Source of the DNA: Muribaculaceae bacterium
GTDB taxonomy: Bacteria > Bacteroidota > Bacteroidia > Bacteroidales > Muribaculaceae
DNA length: 64,000 bases
Assembly (NCBI GenBank): GCA_017621055.1
Contig: JAGATX010000029.1
Span: forward strand, 62,001 to 126,000
Reading direction: 5' to 3'
Each line of letters starts with the position of its first letter. The stretch's first letter is position 1. The notes beneath the pieces were generated by a model that did not search any database, had not been told where the DNA came from, and saw only the letters and a program-made list of their open reading frames with translations. The position numbers and the translations under genes were made by a program. Below are positions 8,607 to 17,716 of this stretch, in pieces.

Positions 8607-10655
8607 TTACCGCGCTAAAGTGTTGTTGTTGCCTCCCGGACGTATGCCTCCGGGACGGTTGCCGCGGCGTGGCGGCGTGAAGGGATCTATGCGGTTCTGA
8701 TATTCTTCTTCGGCCTCTTCCTCGGGATCGACGGGCGGTTCCTCGCCGCGTTTGAGTTTGGGCTTGTTTTTCTTTATGGCGTATGGCTTCTGCGCGTCGA
8801 CGGCAAGTTCGTAGATGTCCCACGTCTGCTCCACGTCCCAGTTCCGTTTGAGATTGAGTTTCTTGGCGAAATAGAACACCTCTTCGGGCTGCGCAAGGGC
8901 CTTCATGTTGCCGGTGTCCCACCGTCCGTTGGGTATACTGTCGATAAACGCACGCATAAAGTAGTTGCCGGGTGCTATGAAACGGATGTCGGCGCCGCCG
9001 CTGCCTTTTTCCTTGATCACGCGGTAGACGGGCTCATCCGATGAATTCAGCAGCTCGATGACCATGCGCAGGCTGTCGGCGCCCGTGAGATTTACCCGCA
9101 GGTTGGAGTAATCCTCGAGCTGCGGAGTGGTGAATTCTGTTGTGTAGGGGCGGTTGTGGATGGTATCGTATACGCTGTGTGCCGCCAGACTGTCGATGGT
9201 GAGGCGGTATCGAGTGCCGGGGCGCCACCGGATGTCGGCACGGCGTCGCATGGCGGCATCGGCGCTGTCGGGCAGCAGACGGATGGCTTCAGGGTACCAC
9301 AATGTATCCACCTGATATTCAAGGTGCACACCGGCACTGTCGAGGTGTCCCCATGGCAACGTGCCCTCGATCAGCAACGGCCGGTCGAGGTCCGGACGGC
9401 TGCCGAGCATGTTGATATTGAAGTATTCCTTGTCGGCGGGCGGAAAGAAAATGGTGTCGCCCGTTATTGTGTCAACTCTGAACCGCGGTGCCGTGTCTTC
9501 GTCTTTCTTTTTCTTCTCCTTCTTCTTGCTGCGGTCGCGGAAATAGAAGCGGAGGGTGTCGGTGGTCCATTCGGGGCGGTCGAGGCTGTCGGGGCGCACG
9601 TAGCTGACCGACAAACGCAGGGAATCGGCGGCGATGAGGTCCGGGTCGGTGATCCAGTAATGGAGGGAGTCGCGTCCGGCGTTTGCCTGGCGCACTGCCC
9701 ACAGCGAGTCGGGCCGTCCGGCGCCGGGAGCGCCGTCGACGACGCGCAGCACAATGTCGCTGTCGGAGGGCGCACCCATGAGCAAGTCGATTTTGCGTCG
9801 TTCGGGGCGCGAGTTGTTGGCCACATACTGAGCGCGGTATCCCTCATTGAACCAAGTGAGCAGCAGGTCGTTGGGAAGGTATCGTATGCCGGCGCGCAGG
9901 GCTATTGAGTCGGTGCCGTCGGCGGCATAGAGGGTATCGCTCACCACTATCTGCTCAATGCTCGGCGATACTATTTCGTCGAAAAATGCGCCGTCCTCGG
10001 CACGGTCCCAGTGATAGTCGCGGTTCACGTCGTTGACGGCAAAGATGCGGTACTGCCCCGCCGGCAGGTTACGGATGGTGAACTGTCCTAACTGGTTTGT
10101 GCGGGCGATATGTTCCATCGGCAAGGTGTGGATCGCCGTATCGGAGAGGTTGGCATAGGCTCCCACAAGCATTCCTTGCGCCGGCTCGAGGTTCTCGGCG
10201 GCGAGGATGGTGCCCGATATCCGGAGGGTGTCGATGGTCGGTCCGGTGGAGAAATCGATTGCGAAACCGTCGAGGATATTTCCTTCGTTGAGGTCCTTGA
10301 TGGCGTCGGCGAAGTCAATGGTGTACGTCGTGCTGTCGCGCAGGGTGTCGCGGAACACCACCGACAGATGGCGGCCGTTGGCGCTGACTGTCGGCGGCGT
10401 TTTCTGTGCCGGCGATACCACCACCTTGGTGAAGGCGTCTTCAAGCTGTATGTTTTCGTCGAAATAAATGTTGAGCCTGTTGCCGGAGAAGTTTACAGTG
10501 CCGGGAGCGGGCACGGCGCGCACCATAACGGGCGGTGTCTCGTCGCGCGCGCCGCCCTCGGGACGCCCCATGTTTGCGCACGCGGCGGCCATGACCAGTG
10601 GCGGTACCAGCGCCAGCAGCCTCAGCAAACTGTGGCTCGAACGTGGTTGCTTCAT
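8607..10655 (-). CDS. Lipoprotein with N-terminal Ig-like (SbsA/Big_5) domain
   Basis: 682-aa protein with an N-terminal lipoprotein signal (lipobox AAAC, C26). Residues ~38-140 form a bacterial Ig-like domain of the Big_5 type, recognisable by TYTIDFADAIKDLNEGN and AIDFSTG. The remainder is beta-rich, with a lysine-rich patch (KKKEKKKK) near the middle and a Pro/Gly/Arg-rich tail (PPRRGNRPGGIRPGGNNN). This architecture is common in Bacteroidales; no enzymatic motif is visible and the role is unknown. Its ATG shares one base with the stop of the polyprenyl synthase (TGATG), so translation is probably coupled. Confidence 0.78.
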   Translation of the reverse strand: MKQPRSSHSLLRLLALVPPLVMAAACANMGRPEGGARDETPPVMVRAVPAPGTVNFSGNRLNIYFDENIQLEDAFTKVVVSPAQKTPPTVSANGRHLSVVFRDTLRDSTTYTIDFADAIKDLNEGNILDGFAIDFSTGPTIDTLRISGTILAAENLEPAQGMLVGAYANLSDTAIHTLPMEHIARTNQLGQFTIRNLPAGQYRIFAVNDVNRDYHWDRAEDGAFFDEIVSPSIEQIVVSDTLYAADGTDSIALRAGIRYLPNDLLLTWFNEGYRAQYVANNSRPERRKIDLLMGAPSDSDIVLRVVDGAPGAGRPDSLWAVRQANAGRDSLHYWITDPDLIAADSLRLSVSYVRPDSLDRPEWTTDTLRFYFRDRSKKKEKKKKDEDTAPRFRVDTITGDTIFFPPADKEYFNINMLGSRPDLDRPLLIEGTLPWGHLDSAGVHLEYQVDTLWYPEAIRLLPDSADAAMRRRADIRWRPGTRYRLTIDSLAAHSVYDTIHNRPYTTEFTTPQLEDYSNLRVNLTGADSLRMVIELLNSSDEPVYRVIKEKGSGGADIRFIAPGNYFMRAFIDSIPNGRWDTGNMKALAQPEEVFYFAKKLNLKRNWDVEQTWDIYELAVDAQKPYAIKKNKPKLKRGEEPPVDPEEEAEEEYQNRIDPFTPPRRGNRPGGIRPGGNNNTLAR

Positions 10656-11632
10656 CAGTAGTTGCGCGAGATGATGAAATCGAACAGTCCGGCAAGGGCT
10701 TGGCGTTCGTCGCTGTCGGGCAGCTGCATCAGGGCCTTGACAGCGTTGTCGCGCAGGGCACGCATGGTACTGTACGAGCGTTCTATGCCGCCGTTGTCAC
10801 GGGCAAAGGCCTGAAGGGTGGCTACCTCGGCGGGCGAGAGGCTGTCTTTTTCGAGGAGGCGCCGCATGGTGTGGACCTCGGTCGCGGGGGCGCTTTGCAG
10901 GGCGTAGAGCAACGGCAGCGTTATCTTGCCTTCGAGGAGATCGTTGCCGGTGGGTTTGCCGACGGTATCGGAACTGTAATAGTCGAACACGTCGTCGCGG
11001 ATCTGGAAACAACGGCCGAATGCCGAGGCATACTCTTTGAGAATGTCGAGACGAACATCATCGACACCGGCGGCCAGACAGCCCATCTCGGCGCTGCTGA
11101 TGAAGAGCGACGCCGTCTTATAGTCGATAATGGCGAAATAATGGTCTACGTCGAGGGTGTGCTCGCGGGCATTGAAAATCTGGTCGATTTCACCGAGCGA
11201 CAGCCGGCGTCCGAGCATACACAGCGCCTCGACAATGCGGATATCGCCGGTGGATATAGCCTGCTGCATGGCCGACGACGTGAAAAAATCGCCTACCAGA
11301 ACAGATATGTGGTTGTCCCACACGGCATTGATGGTTGATACGCCGCGCCGTGTGGCCGAATTGTCGACCACGTCGTCGTGGATGAGCGAGGCATTATGCA
11401 GCAACTCCACGGCGGCGGCAGCCGATATCACCTTGTCGGTCACCGGCCCGAACATGCGGGCACACAGTATGAGCAACAAGGGGCGTATCTGTTTGCCCTT
11501 TGTGCGCAGTTGCGCTGATACTACATTGTTCATCAGCGTGTTGCTGCTGCTCAGCTGCGTGGCTATGTGTTCGTTGAGCCTGTCGAGGTCGGCTGCGTAG
11601 CGGGTTTGTAGGGTCGCAAGTTCTGTCATCAT
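10655..11632 (-). CDS. Polyprenyl diphosphate synthase (trans-isoprenyl family)
   Basis: 325-aa enzyme with both aspartate-rich motifs of trans-prenyltransferases: D86-D-x-x-D90 (IHDDVVD) and D213-D-x-x-D217 (IRDDVFD), plus the GKQIRP substrate loop near residues 46-51. It elongates isoprenoid diphosphates, most likely to the menaquinone side chain; menG lies elsewhere in this window. The start at 11632 (MMTELATL) is preferred over 11686 because a strong promoter (11647-11676) lies between the two. First gene of the minus-strand operon. Confidence 0.9.
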   Translation of the reverse strand: MMTELATLQTRYAADLDRLNEHIATQLSSSNTLMNNVVSAQLRTKGKQIRPLLLILCARMFGPVTDKVISAAAAVELLHNASLIHDDVVDNSATRRGVSTINAVWDNHISVLVGDFFTSSAMQQAISTGDIRIVEALCMLGRRLSLGEIDQIFNAREHTLDVDHYFAIIDYKTASLFISSAEMGCLAAGVDDVRLDILKEYASAFGRCFQIRDDVFDYYSSDTVGKPTGNDLLEGKITLPLLYALQSAPATEVHTMRRLLEKDSLSPAEVATLQAFARDNGGIERSYSTMRALRDNAVKALMQLPDSDERQALAGLFDFIISRNY

Positions 11633-11646
11633 TTCGAAATGTTGCG

Positions 11647-11676
11647 CAAATGTACAAAAAAATCCATTATCGGCAA
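11647..11676 (-). promoter_or_regulatory. Promoter of the polyprenyl synthase operon
   Basis: On the minus strand: TTG (11676-11674), a 19-bp spacer, then TACATTTG (11654-11647), a full match to the Bacteroidota -33/-7 consensus. The transcription start is expected about 10 nt before the ATG at 11632. Confidence 0.65.
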
Positions 11677-11943
11677 AATCCACCAATTGAACAATACGTT
11701 GCGGTCGAACGTTATATATTCAAAGTCAGGCATTAGCGCACGGCGCGAAGGGTCACAGACCCTGCAACCGACGGCTGAAATCGCCATCCTCGCCGCTGAT
11801 GTCAGCAAATGCCGCGACAGCATCCAAATTCAAGTTTCAAGTATCGTAGCGGCGGAGTTCGTAAATATGGAAACGAAGCTCCGCCGTTGGTCGTTCTCGG
11901 GGGCCGTTTTATCGGGTGAGTTGCGGCGAACGTCGGCAAGCGG
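11677..11943. other. Intergenic region between divergent genes, no gene seen
   Basis: Together with the flanking promoters this spacer between the polyprenyl synthase and the outer-membrane barrel is about 370 bp. Open frames on both strands lack recognisable protein features. A hairpin lies at 11850-11886 (arms CGGCGGAG and CTCCGCCG, extended by TTCG/CGAA with one bulge) and a smaller one at 11749-11763 (AGGGTC, loop ACA). Neither is followed by a T run, so they do not look like terminators. Confidence 0.5.
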
Positions 11944-11974
11944 TTGCGGCGCGGCGTCTTTTTTGTTAATTTTG
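11944..11974 (+). promoter_or_regulatory. Promoter of the outer-membrane barrel gene
   Basis: TTG at 11944-11946, 20-bp spacer, then TAATTTTG at 11967-11974: a full Bacteroidota promoter. The -7 box ends 29 nt before the ATG at 12004. Confidence 0.65.
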
Positions 11975-12003
11975 CAGCGTAGAACAACGACTGACTTACA
12001 CGG

Positions 12004-14820
12004 ATGACACGTTTCACACTCATTATATTCTTACTTATGTTCGCCGGCAACATGGCGAACGCTGCCATTGTTCGCGGCAGCGTTGTCGACAGCATTTCCG
12101 GCGAGCCTATGATTCAGGCCTCGGTACGGCTGCTCGCCGGGCGCGACAGTTCGCTCGTCGCCGGAGCAATGACGGGCGCCGACGGCTCGTTTGCGTTGAA
12201 TAATGTATCGTCGGGCCGATATATAGTGGAGGCCTCCTATGTTGGCTATGCGAACAGCTACCGCAACGTGCGCATCAACGGCGACCGCACCCTCACTCCG
12301 TTCAGACTCGCCGAGAGTGCCATAGCCCTGCGCGAGGCTACGGTGACGGGTGTGCGCACGCCTGTGAAGGTGATGCAGGACACCGTTGAGTTCAATGCCG
12401 AGGCATACCGCACGCAGCCTAATGCCGTGGTTGAGGACTTGCTCCGTCGTCTGCCCGGCGTAGAGGTAGGCAGCGACGGCAAAATAACTGCCAACGGCAA
12501 GGAAGTCAAAAAGATACTCGTCGACGGGAAGGAGTTTTTCTCGGATGATCCCACCGTGGCGTCGCGCAATCTGCCCGTCGACATGGTGGAAAAACTTCAG
12601 GTTGTTGACCGCCGCAGTGACCTTGCCCGCATGACGGGGGTGGACGACGGCGAGGATGAGACCGTAATCAATCTCACTGTGAAGAAGGACCGCCAGAACG
12701 GATGGTTCGGCAATATCGAGGGCGGCTACGGCACCGACGACCGCTATCGAGCCAATTTCACTATCAATCGCTTCTGGAGCGGCAATCAGCTCACCTTTCT
12801 GGGCGCCGCAAACAACATCAACGAGCCGGGGTTTGCCGACGGCGGCGGCCGGTTCCGCCGTTTCGGCGGTGTGAACGGCATAAAAGCCTCTCAGGCATTC
12901 GGTGTGAATTTCAATGTGGGCAACGGCGAGATTTTCCGCATCGGCGGCGACGTGCTTTACTCGCATTCGGATCAGCACACCGTCAATTCATCGGAGAGAA
13001 TGTATCTGTTTACCGACAGTACCTCCACGAGCCGGTCCGGAAAAGATACCCGCGACAAAGGGCATAACTTCCGCGCGGATTTCCGCATGGTATGGAAGCC
13101 CGACTCGTTCAACACTCTCGAATTCCGGCCCAATATATCGCTGAATTACAACAAGTCACGTTCTACAGACTCAACGCTGAACTTTGCCGGCGCCTTTCCG
13201 CTGGACCCCGTGACTCGCAGTTTCGGCCGCAATCGTTCCGACGGCAGCTCGGTGGAGGTAGGCGCACGGCTGACGTTCAACCACAATTTCCGGTTCCGGC
13301 CCGGCCGCTCGTTTTCCATATTTGCCAATTACCGCATGAGCAACGTGCGTGAACACGAGAACGCTTTCACATATAATCGGTTCCTTCTGCTCGATTCGCT
13401 GGATGTCTACGACCAATACCTCGACAACCACACCTGGAGCAACTCCATCAGCACGCGCCTGAGCTGGACGGAACCGCTGGGACGAACCGGCAGCGGCCAC
13501 TTCCTGACGTTCGCCTACCAGCTCACATACCGCTGGAACAATGCCGACCGCATGACCTATGATTACCCTGTGACATTCCCCGACGGTCCCGACGGCGCCC
13601 CGGTGACAGGCACCGATGCGGCCTTCAACGCCGACCTCTCGAACAGTTTCCGCAATGATTTCTTCAGCCAGGATATTAGGGTAGGGTACCGGCGGGTGAC
13701 GTCTAAAGCAAACTTCAACATCGGCATTTCGCTGGTCCCCCAGCAGAGCAAATCGCTCAACCTCATCAACAGCGACAAGACCATACCGATGCGGCGTGTT
13801 CTCAACGTGGCGCCCTTCCTGCGTTACCGCTACCGGTTCACGCGCTCCCGCAATATCGCCGCAGACTATCGCGGACGCTCGTCGCAACCCTCGATGACCC
13901 AACTGCAGCCCGTGCCGGACCGCTCCGATCCTCTTCGCGTGGTTGTCGGCAACCCGACGCTGAATCCCACGTTCACTCACAATGTGAATGTACGTTTTCA
14001 TGACTTCAACGCCGAGGCACAGCGCGCAATCATGTTCATGGTCATGGCGAACTATACCCAGAACAGCATAGTATCCAACACTACCTTCGACCCCGAGACC
14101 GGCGGACAGACAACGACCTATGAGAACGTCAACGGCGTGTGGAGCGCACGGCTGATGAACATGGTGTCGCTGCCGCTGCGAAACCGCGCGTTCACCATCA
14201 ACAACCACCTGCATCTTAGCTACTCGAACAATGTGGGCTTCAACAACGGCATGCGCAACCGCTCCGGCAGTTTCTCTGTCGGCGAGAGTTTCGGAATAGC
14301 GTGGCGCCCCGAAAACCTCGAATTCGAACTGCGCCCAAACTATAATTTCCAGAATACGGCCAACACCGTGCAGAAAGGTGCAAACCGCCGCGTACACACC
14401 TACGGTGGCACGTTCTACGCCAACTATACCACACCAATAGGTATAGTCCTCGGCACCGACGTCAACTACTCGGCAACCTCGGGCTATGCCAACGGCTACG
14501 ATACCCGCACATGGATGTGGAATGCCGAACTGAGCTATCAGTTCCTGAGCGGACGCAATGCCACCGTCAGCCTCAAGGCGTACGACATCCTGGGACAGCG
14601 CTCGAACGTGAGCCGCACCGTCACCGCAAACTATATCGACGACAGCCGCTACAATTCGCTGACGAGATATGTAATGTTGACGGTGAGCTATCGGTTCAAT
14701 ACTTTCGGCCGCGGCAACGAGCCCGAAGGCCGCGAGCACCGTCACTTCGGCCCCGGCGGCCCTCCGCCCGGCGGTAGGGGAGGGCGCCGGCCGATGGGTC
14801 CTCCTCCGGGCCGTATGTAA
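12004..14820 (+). CDS. TonB-receptor-like outer-membrane beta-barrel protein
   Basis: 938-aa protein with a signal peptide (about 1-20), an N-terminal carboxypeptidase regulatory-like domain (about 22-105: IVRGSVVDSISGEPMIQASV), a plug-like region (about 115-225, with LLRRLPGVEV and KKILVDGKEFF), then a long barrel of the OMP_b-brl_3 type. Such proteins are outer-membrane transporters or receptors; no SusD partner is nearby, so a glycan substrate is not implied. It ends in an unusual Gly/Pro/Arg-rich tail (FGPGGPPPGGRGGRR). Transcribed alone from its own promoter, with a terminator at 14888-14925. Confidence 0.85.
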   Translation: MTRFTLIIFLLMFAGNMANAAIVRGSVVDSISGEPMIQASVRLLAGRDSSLVAGAMTGADGSFALNNVSSGRYIVEASYVGYANSYRNVRINGDRTLTPFRLAESAIALREATVTGVRTPVKVMQDTVEFNAEAYRTQPNAVVEDLLRRLPGVEVGSDGKITANGKEVKKILVDGKEFFSDDPTVASRNLPVDMVEKLQVVDRRSDLARMTGVDDGEDETVINLTVKKDRQNGWFGNIEGGYGTDDRYRANFTINRFWSGNQLTFLGAANNINEPGFADGGGRFRRFGGVNGIKASQAFGVNFNVGNGEIFRIGGDVLYSHSDQHTVNSSERMYLFTDSTSTSRSGKDTRDKGHNFRADFRMVWKPDSFNTLEFRPNISLNYNKSRSTDSTLNFAGAFPLDPVTRSFGRNRSDGSSVEVGARLTFNHNFRFRPGRSFSIFANYRMSNVREHENAFTYNRFLLLDSLDVYDQYLDNHTWSNSISTRLSWTEPLGRTGSGHFLTFAYQLTYRWNNADRMTYDYPVTFPDGPDGAPVTGTDAAFNADLSNSFRNDFFSQDIRVGYRRVTSKANFNIGISLVPQQSKSLNLINSDKTIPMRRVLNVAPFLRYRYRFTRSRNIAADYRGRSSQPSMTQLQPVPDRSDPLRVVVGNPTLNPTFTHNVNVRFHDFNAEAQRAIMFMVMANYTQNSIVSNTTFDPETGGQTTTYENVNGVWSARLMNMVSLPLRNRAFTINNHLHLSYSNNVGFNNGMRNRSGSFSVGESFGIAWRPENLEFELRPNYNFQNTANTVQKGANRRVHTYGGTFYANYTTPIGIVLGTDVNYSATSGYANGYDTRTWMWNAELSYQFLSGRNATVSLKAYDILGQRSNVSRTVTANYIDDSRYNSLTRYVMLTVSYRFNTFGRGNEPEGREHRHFGPGGPPPGGRGGRRPMGPPPGRM

Positions 14821-14887
14821 CGACGTTTCCCCGTAACGATAATTCACGATTGACTTATGGTATAATGATTATTGGTTTATAGTTTCG

Positions 14888-14925
14888 CCGCCCTTCCGCA
14901 GTGATGCGTTCAGGGCGGTTTTTTT
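14888..14925 (+). terminator. Rho-independent terminator after the barrel gene
   Basis: Stem CCGCCCT (14888-14894) / AGGGCGG (14912-14918) followed by seven T (14919-14925). Confidence 0.8.
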
Positions 14926-15245
14926 ACGTCCGGCAGCCCGCAAAATTTCAAATTTTGAATTCTCAGGGGCTTAAAAATTGCGCAATCGGCCAAAATTCAA
15001 CGCGATACATCAATTATGGACCTTTCGCGGCGCTTGCAAACGAGAAGAACGGGCACAAAAAAGCCCGCGCCTACAGGGGTATGGCACGGGCAATTTTAAA
15101 CGGGTCAATGTTCAGATGGTTCGGCTTTTTTTAAGAAGCCAGAAAATTGCCGTTCTGTAAATAGAACGGCCCGGCGGCTCTTTTTGTTCGCCGTGGTGCT
15201 GAAATTTTATGAGGTGACTTCTGAAGCCAGCTCCTGACGAGGCCC
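14926..15245. other. Structured non-coding region downstream of apt
   Basis: About 320 bp between the barrel terminator and the apt stop codon, with no convincing gene. It holds an AT-rich palindrome CAAAATTT-c-AAATTTTG at 14941-14957, the apt-side terminator (15057-15091), and a perfect 8-bp hairpin GCCGTTCT/AGAACGGC (15149-15170) with a 6-nt loop. On the plus strand that hairpin lies inside an outer AGCC/GGCT pairing followed by five T at 15181-15185. The minus-strand 3' tail after apt is therefore unusually long (~155 nt) and structured. It may be a 3' UTR or a small RNA; the family is not recognised. Confidence 0.45.
15057..15091 (-). terminator. Rho-independent terminator of the mnmG-apt transcript
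   Basis: On the minus strand, arms 15091-15083 and 15071-15063 form a 9-bp stem (one G-U pair) with an 11-nt loop, followed by six T (15062-15057). Confidence 0.75.
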
Positions 15246-15764
15246 TCAATAAACTATCAGCGACGTTACCTCGGCCTCGGGGGGCAGGGCGGCGCGGCCG
15301 TTGAGCGATGCAAGCTCGATGATGAAGTTCACATAAATCTTTTTTGGATTCATGCTCTTCACAAGGGCATATGCGGCGGCCATGGTGCCACCGGTGGCGA
15401 GCACGTCGTCGTGAAGAACGACAATGTCATCCTCGGTGATGGCGTCGCGATGCATCTCTATGGTGTCGGTGCCGTACTCTTTGGCATAGGACATGCTGAT
15501 GGTGTCGGCGGGCAGCTTGCCGGGCTTTCGGGCAGGCACAAAGCCGGCGCCCAGCTCGAAGGCGAGGATGGAGCCGCCGATGAACCCGCGGCTTTCGATA
15601 CCCACCACTTTGGTGACGCCCTTGTCGCGGTAGAGCTGCGACAGATCCCAGCCGATGACGTGCAGCGCACGCGCATCCTTGAAAGCCGTAGTGAGGTCCT
15701 TGAACAGAACACCCTTGGAGGGGAAGTCCTGAACATCGCGGATGTGTCGTTTGATGTATTCCAT
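15246..15764 (-). CDS. apt: Adenine phosphoribosyltransferase
   Basis: 172-aa purine salvage enzyme converting adenine and PRPP to AMP. It matches Apt from end to end: RDVQDFPSKGVLFKDLTT at residues 9-26, the GIESRGFI block at 55-62, and the PRPP loop VVLHDDVLATGGT at 115-127. It lies downstream of mnmG on the same strand with a parS-like palindrome in the ~70-bp gap; the mnmG-apt order is usual in Bacteroidales. Confidence 0.95.
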   Translation of the reverse strand: MEYIKRHIRDVQDFPSKGVLFKDLTTAFKDARALHVIGWDLSQLYRDKGVTKVVGIESRGFIGGSILAFELGAGFVPARKPGKLPADTISMSYAKEYGTDTIEMHRDAITEDDIVVLHDDVLATGGTMAAAYALVKSMNPKKIYVNFIIELASLNGRAALPPEAEVTSLIVY

Positions 15765-15812
15765 TGTTTTCGGTCTTTAAATTATTGATATTTTATATGT
15801 TGGCGTGTTTGG

Positions 15813-15828
15813 TGTTCCACGTGGAACA
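15813..15828. other. parS: Predicted parS (ParB-binding) site
   Basis: TGTTCCACGTGGAACA, a perfect 16-bp palindrome that fits the ParB/Spo0J site consensus TGTTNCACGTGNAACA. It lies between mnmG and apt; mnmG (gidA) is a gene classically found near the replication origin. The AT-rich spacer around it contrasts with the GC-rich flanks. No parA or parB gene is in the window. Confidence 0.7.
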
Positions 15829-15835
15829 ATTCGTT

Positions 15836-17716
15836 CTATCTGTTGAGGCTGATGAGGAGGGTGTTTATGTCGGCAGGCGATACTCCGGGTATCCGCGAGG
15901 CGCTGCCTATTGTCGGAGGCCGCTGGGCCTTTAGTTTCTGCCGTGCTTCGGTGGAGATTGTGGCATGGCGGTCGTAATCATAGTCGCGAGGTATTTTCAC
16001 TTCTTCGAGTCGACGGAGTTTGTCGGCGAAAGCTCTTTCGCGGGCAATATATCCTTCGTATTTTATAAGTATTTCTGCGGCTTCGGTTATTTCGTCGCGC
16101 CTGTCGGCGGGGAAGGTGCCGATGAGTTGAGCCAGTTCGGGTACGGCGCCCACGAGGTCGGCTACGGTAAGCTGCGGCCGCTGGATGAGGTCGAAGAGTT
16201 TGGCGTTCTGTCGCAGCGGTGCTGTATCGTGCTCCAGCAGTACCTGCGCCACGGCGTCGGGACGCACGGAGAGCCGGCGTGCCAGGTCTATCAGGCTGTC
16301 GCGCATGCTCCGTTTGCTCTCGGTAAGTTCCATGCGGGTGTCGTCGGCAAGACCTATGGCGTGGCCTATGGGCGTGAGGCGCATGTCGGCGTCGTCCTGC
16401 CGCAGCAGTATGCGGTATTCGGCGCGCGAGGTGAACATACGGTAGGGCTCGTCCACTCCTTTGTTGACGAGGTCGTCGATAAGCACGCCTATATATGCCT
16501 GGTCGCGCCCCAGAGTGAACGGCTCGCGGCCGAGGGTGGCGAGGGCGGCGTTGGCGCCGGCCACGAGACCCTGGCCGGCGGCTTCTTCGTAGCCGGTGGT
16601 GCCGTTCACCTGCCCGGCGAAGTAGAGGCCTTCGACGAGCCGTGTCTCCAGCGTGTGGTGGAGCTGTCGCGGATCGAAGAAGTCATACTCTATGGCATAA
16701 CCGGCCCGGAAGAGCTGGGCATCCTTGAGCGCGGGTATCGTCGCGAGGGCTTCGACCTGTATGTGAAGCGGCATTGACGACGAGAAGCCGTTGAGGTAGT
16801 ATTCGGTGGTGGTCTCGCCTTCGGGTTCGAGGAAGAGCTGGTGCTCTGTCTTGTCGGCGAAGGTCACTATTTTGGTTTCTATCGAGGGGCAGTAGCGCGG
16901 CCCTATGCTTTGTATCTGTCCGTTGTAGAGTGGAGAGTCGGGAAGTCCGCGCCGGAGAACCTCGCAGGTATCGGAGTTGGTGTATACAATGTGGCAGGGC
17001 CGTTGCTTGAGGAGCGAGTGAACATCGGGCAGGAAGCTGAAATGGTGGCCGTCGGTGTCGCCCCACTGCTCGGCGGCGAGGCTGAAATCTATTGTACGGC
17101 CGTCGAGGCGCACGGGGGTGCCTGTTTTCATGCGCGCTGTCACAAAGCCTCGGTCGGCGAGCTGCTCGGTTAAGCCGTGGGCTGCCGGCTCGGAAATCCT
17201 TCCGCCTGCAAAGGAGTGGCGCCCTATGTGCATGAGACCGTTCAGGAATGTGCCGGCAGTGAGCACCACGCGTCGTGCGCGGAATTCGGCGCCTTCCACC
17301 GTTGACACTCCTGCGAGAATGCCGGCGTCGTCGAAGAGCAGGCGCTCCACGTTACCCTGCCACATGCTCAGCCGGGGAGTGTTCTCCAGAATTTCGCGCC
17401 ACAGGGCACTGAAGCGGTTACGGTCGGCCTGACAGCGCGGGCTCCACATGGCCGGTCCTTTGCTGCGGTTGAGCATGCGGAACTGGATGGAAGCGCGGTC
17501 GGCGACAATGCCTGTCATGCCTCCGAGGGCATCGATTTCGCGCACTATCTGCCCCTTTGCAATACCTCCGATGGCAGGATTGCAGCTCATCTGTGCAATT
17601 TTCCCCAAGTCCATGGTTATCAACAGGGTGCGTGCACCTATGGTGGCTGCCGCATGGGCAGCTTCGCAACCGGCATGGCCGGCGCCGACAACTATGACGT
17701 CGAAGTCGAAATTCAT
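15836..17716 (-). CDS. mnmG: tRNA uridine 5-carboxymethylaminomethyl modification enzyme MnmG
   Basis: 626-aa FAD enzyme that, with MnmE, installs the carboxymethylaminomethyl group at wobble U34. The FAD-binding motif is G11-A-G13-H-A-G16 near the N-terminus, followed by the conserved CNPAIGGIAKGQIVREIDAL block and the GTFLNGLMHIG segment; the C-terminus carries the MnmG helical domain (RDYDYDR). Length is normal. The start overlaps the ybeY stop by 4 nt (ATGA), implying coupling. Confidence 0.97.
   Translation of the reverse strand: MNFDFDVIVVGAGHAGCEAAHAAATIGARTLLITMDLGKIAQMSCNPAIGGIAKGQIVREIDALGGMTGIVADRASIQFRMLNRSKGPAMWSPRCQADRNRFSALWREILENTPRLSMWQGNVERLLFDDAGILAGVSTVEGAEFRARRVVLTAGTFLNGLMHIGRHSFAGGRISEPAAHGLTEQLADRGFVTARMKTGTPVRLDGRTIDFSLAAEQWGDTDGHHFSFLPDVHSLLKQRPCHIVYTNSDTCEVLRRGLPDSPLYNGQIQSIGPRYCPSIETKIVTFADKTEHQLFLEPEGETTTEYYLNGFSSSMPLHIQVEALATIPALKDAQLFRAGYAIEYDFFDPRQLHHTLETRLVEGLYFAGQVNGTTGYEEAAGQGLVAGANAALATLGREPFTLGRDQAYIGVLIDDLVNKGVDEPYRMFTSRAEYRILLRQDDADMRLTPIGHAIGLADDTRMELTESKRSMRDSLIDLARRLSVRPDAVAQVLLEHDTAPLRQNAKLFDLIQRPQLTVADLVGAVPELAQLIGTFPADRRDEITEAAEILIKYEGYIARERAFADKLRRLEEVKIPRDYDYDRHATISTEARQKLKAQRPPTIGSASRIPGVSPADINTLLISLNR

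Noticed and set aside
11639..12007. A 122-codon open frame on the plus strand in the polyprenyl/barrel spacer
   Set aside because: It contains no recognisable domain and overlaps promoters on both strands, and its composition looks like chance GC-rich frame.
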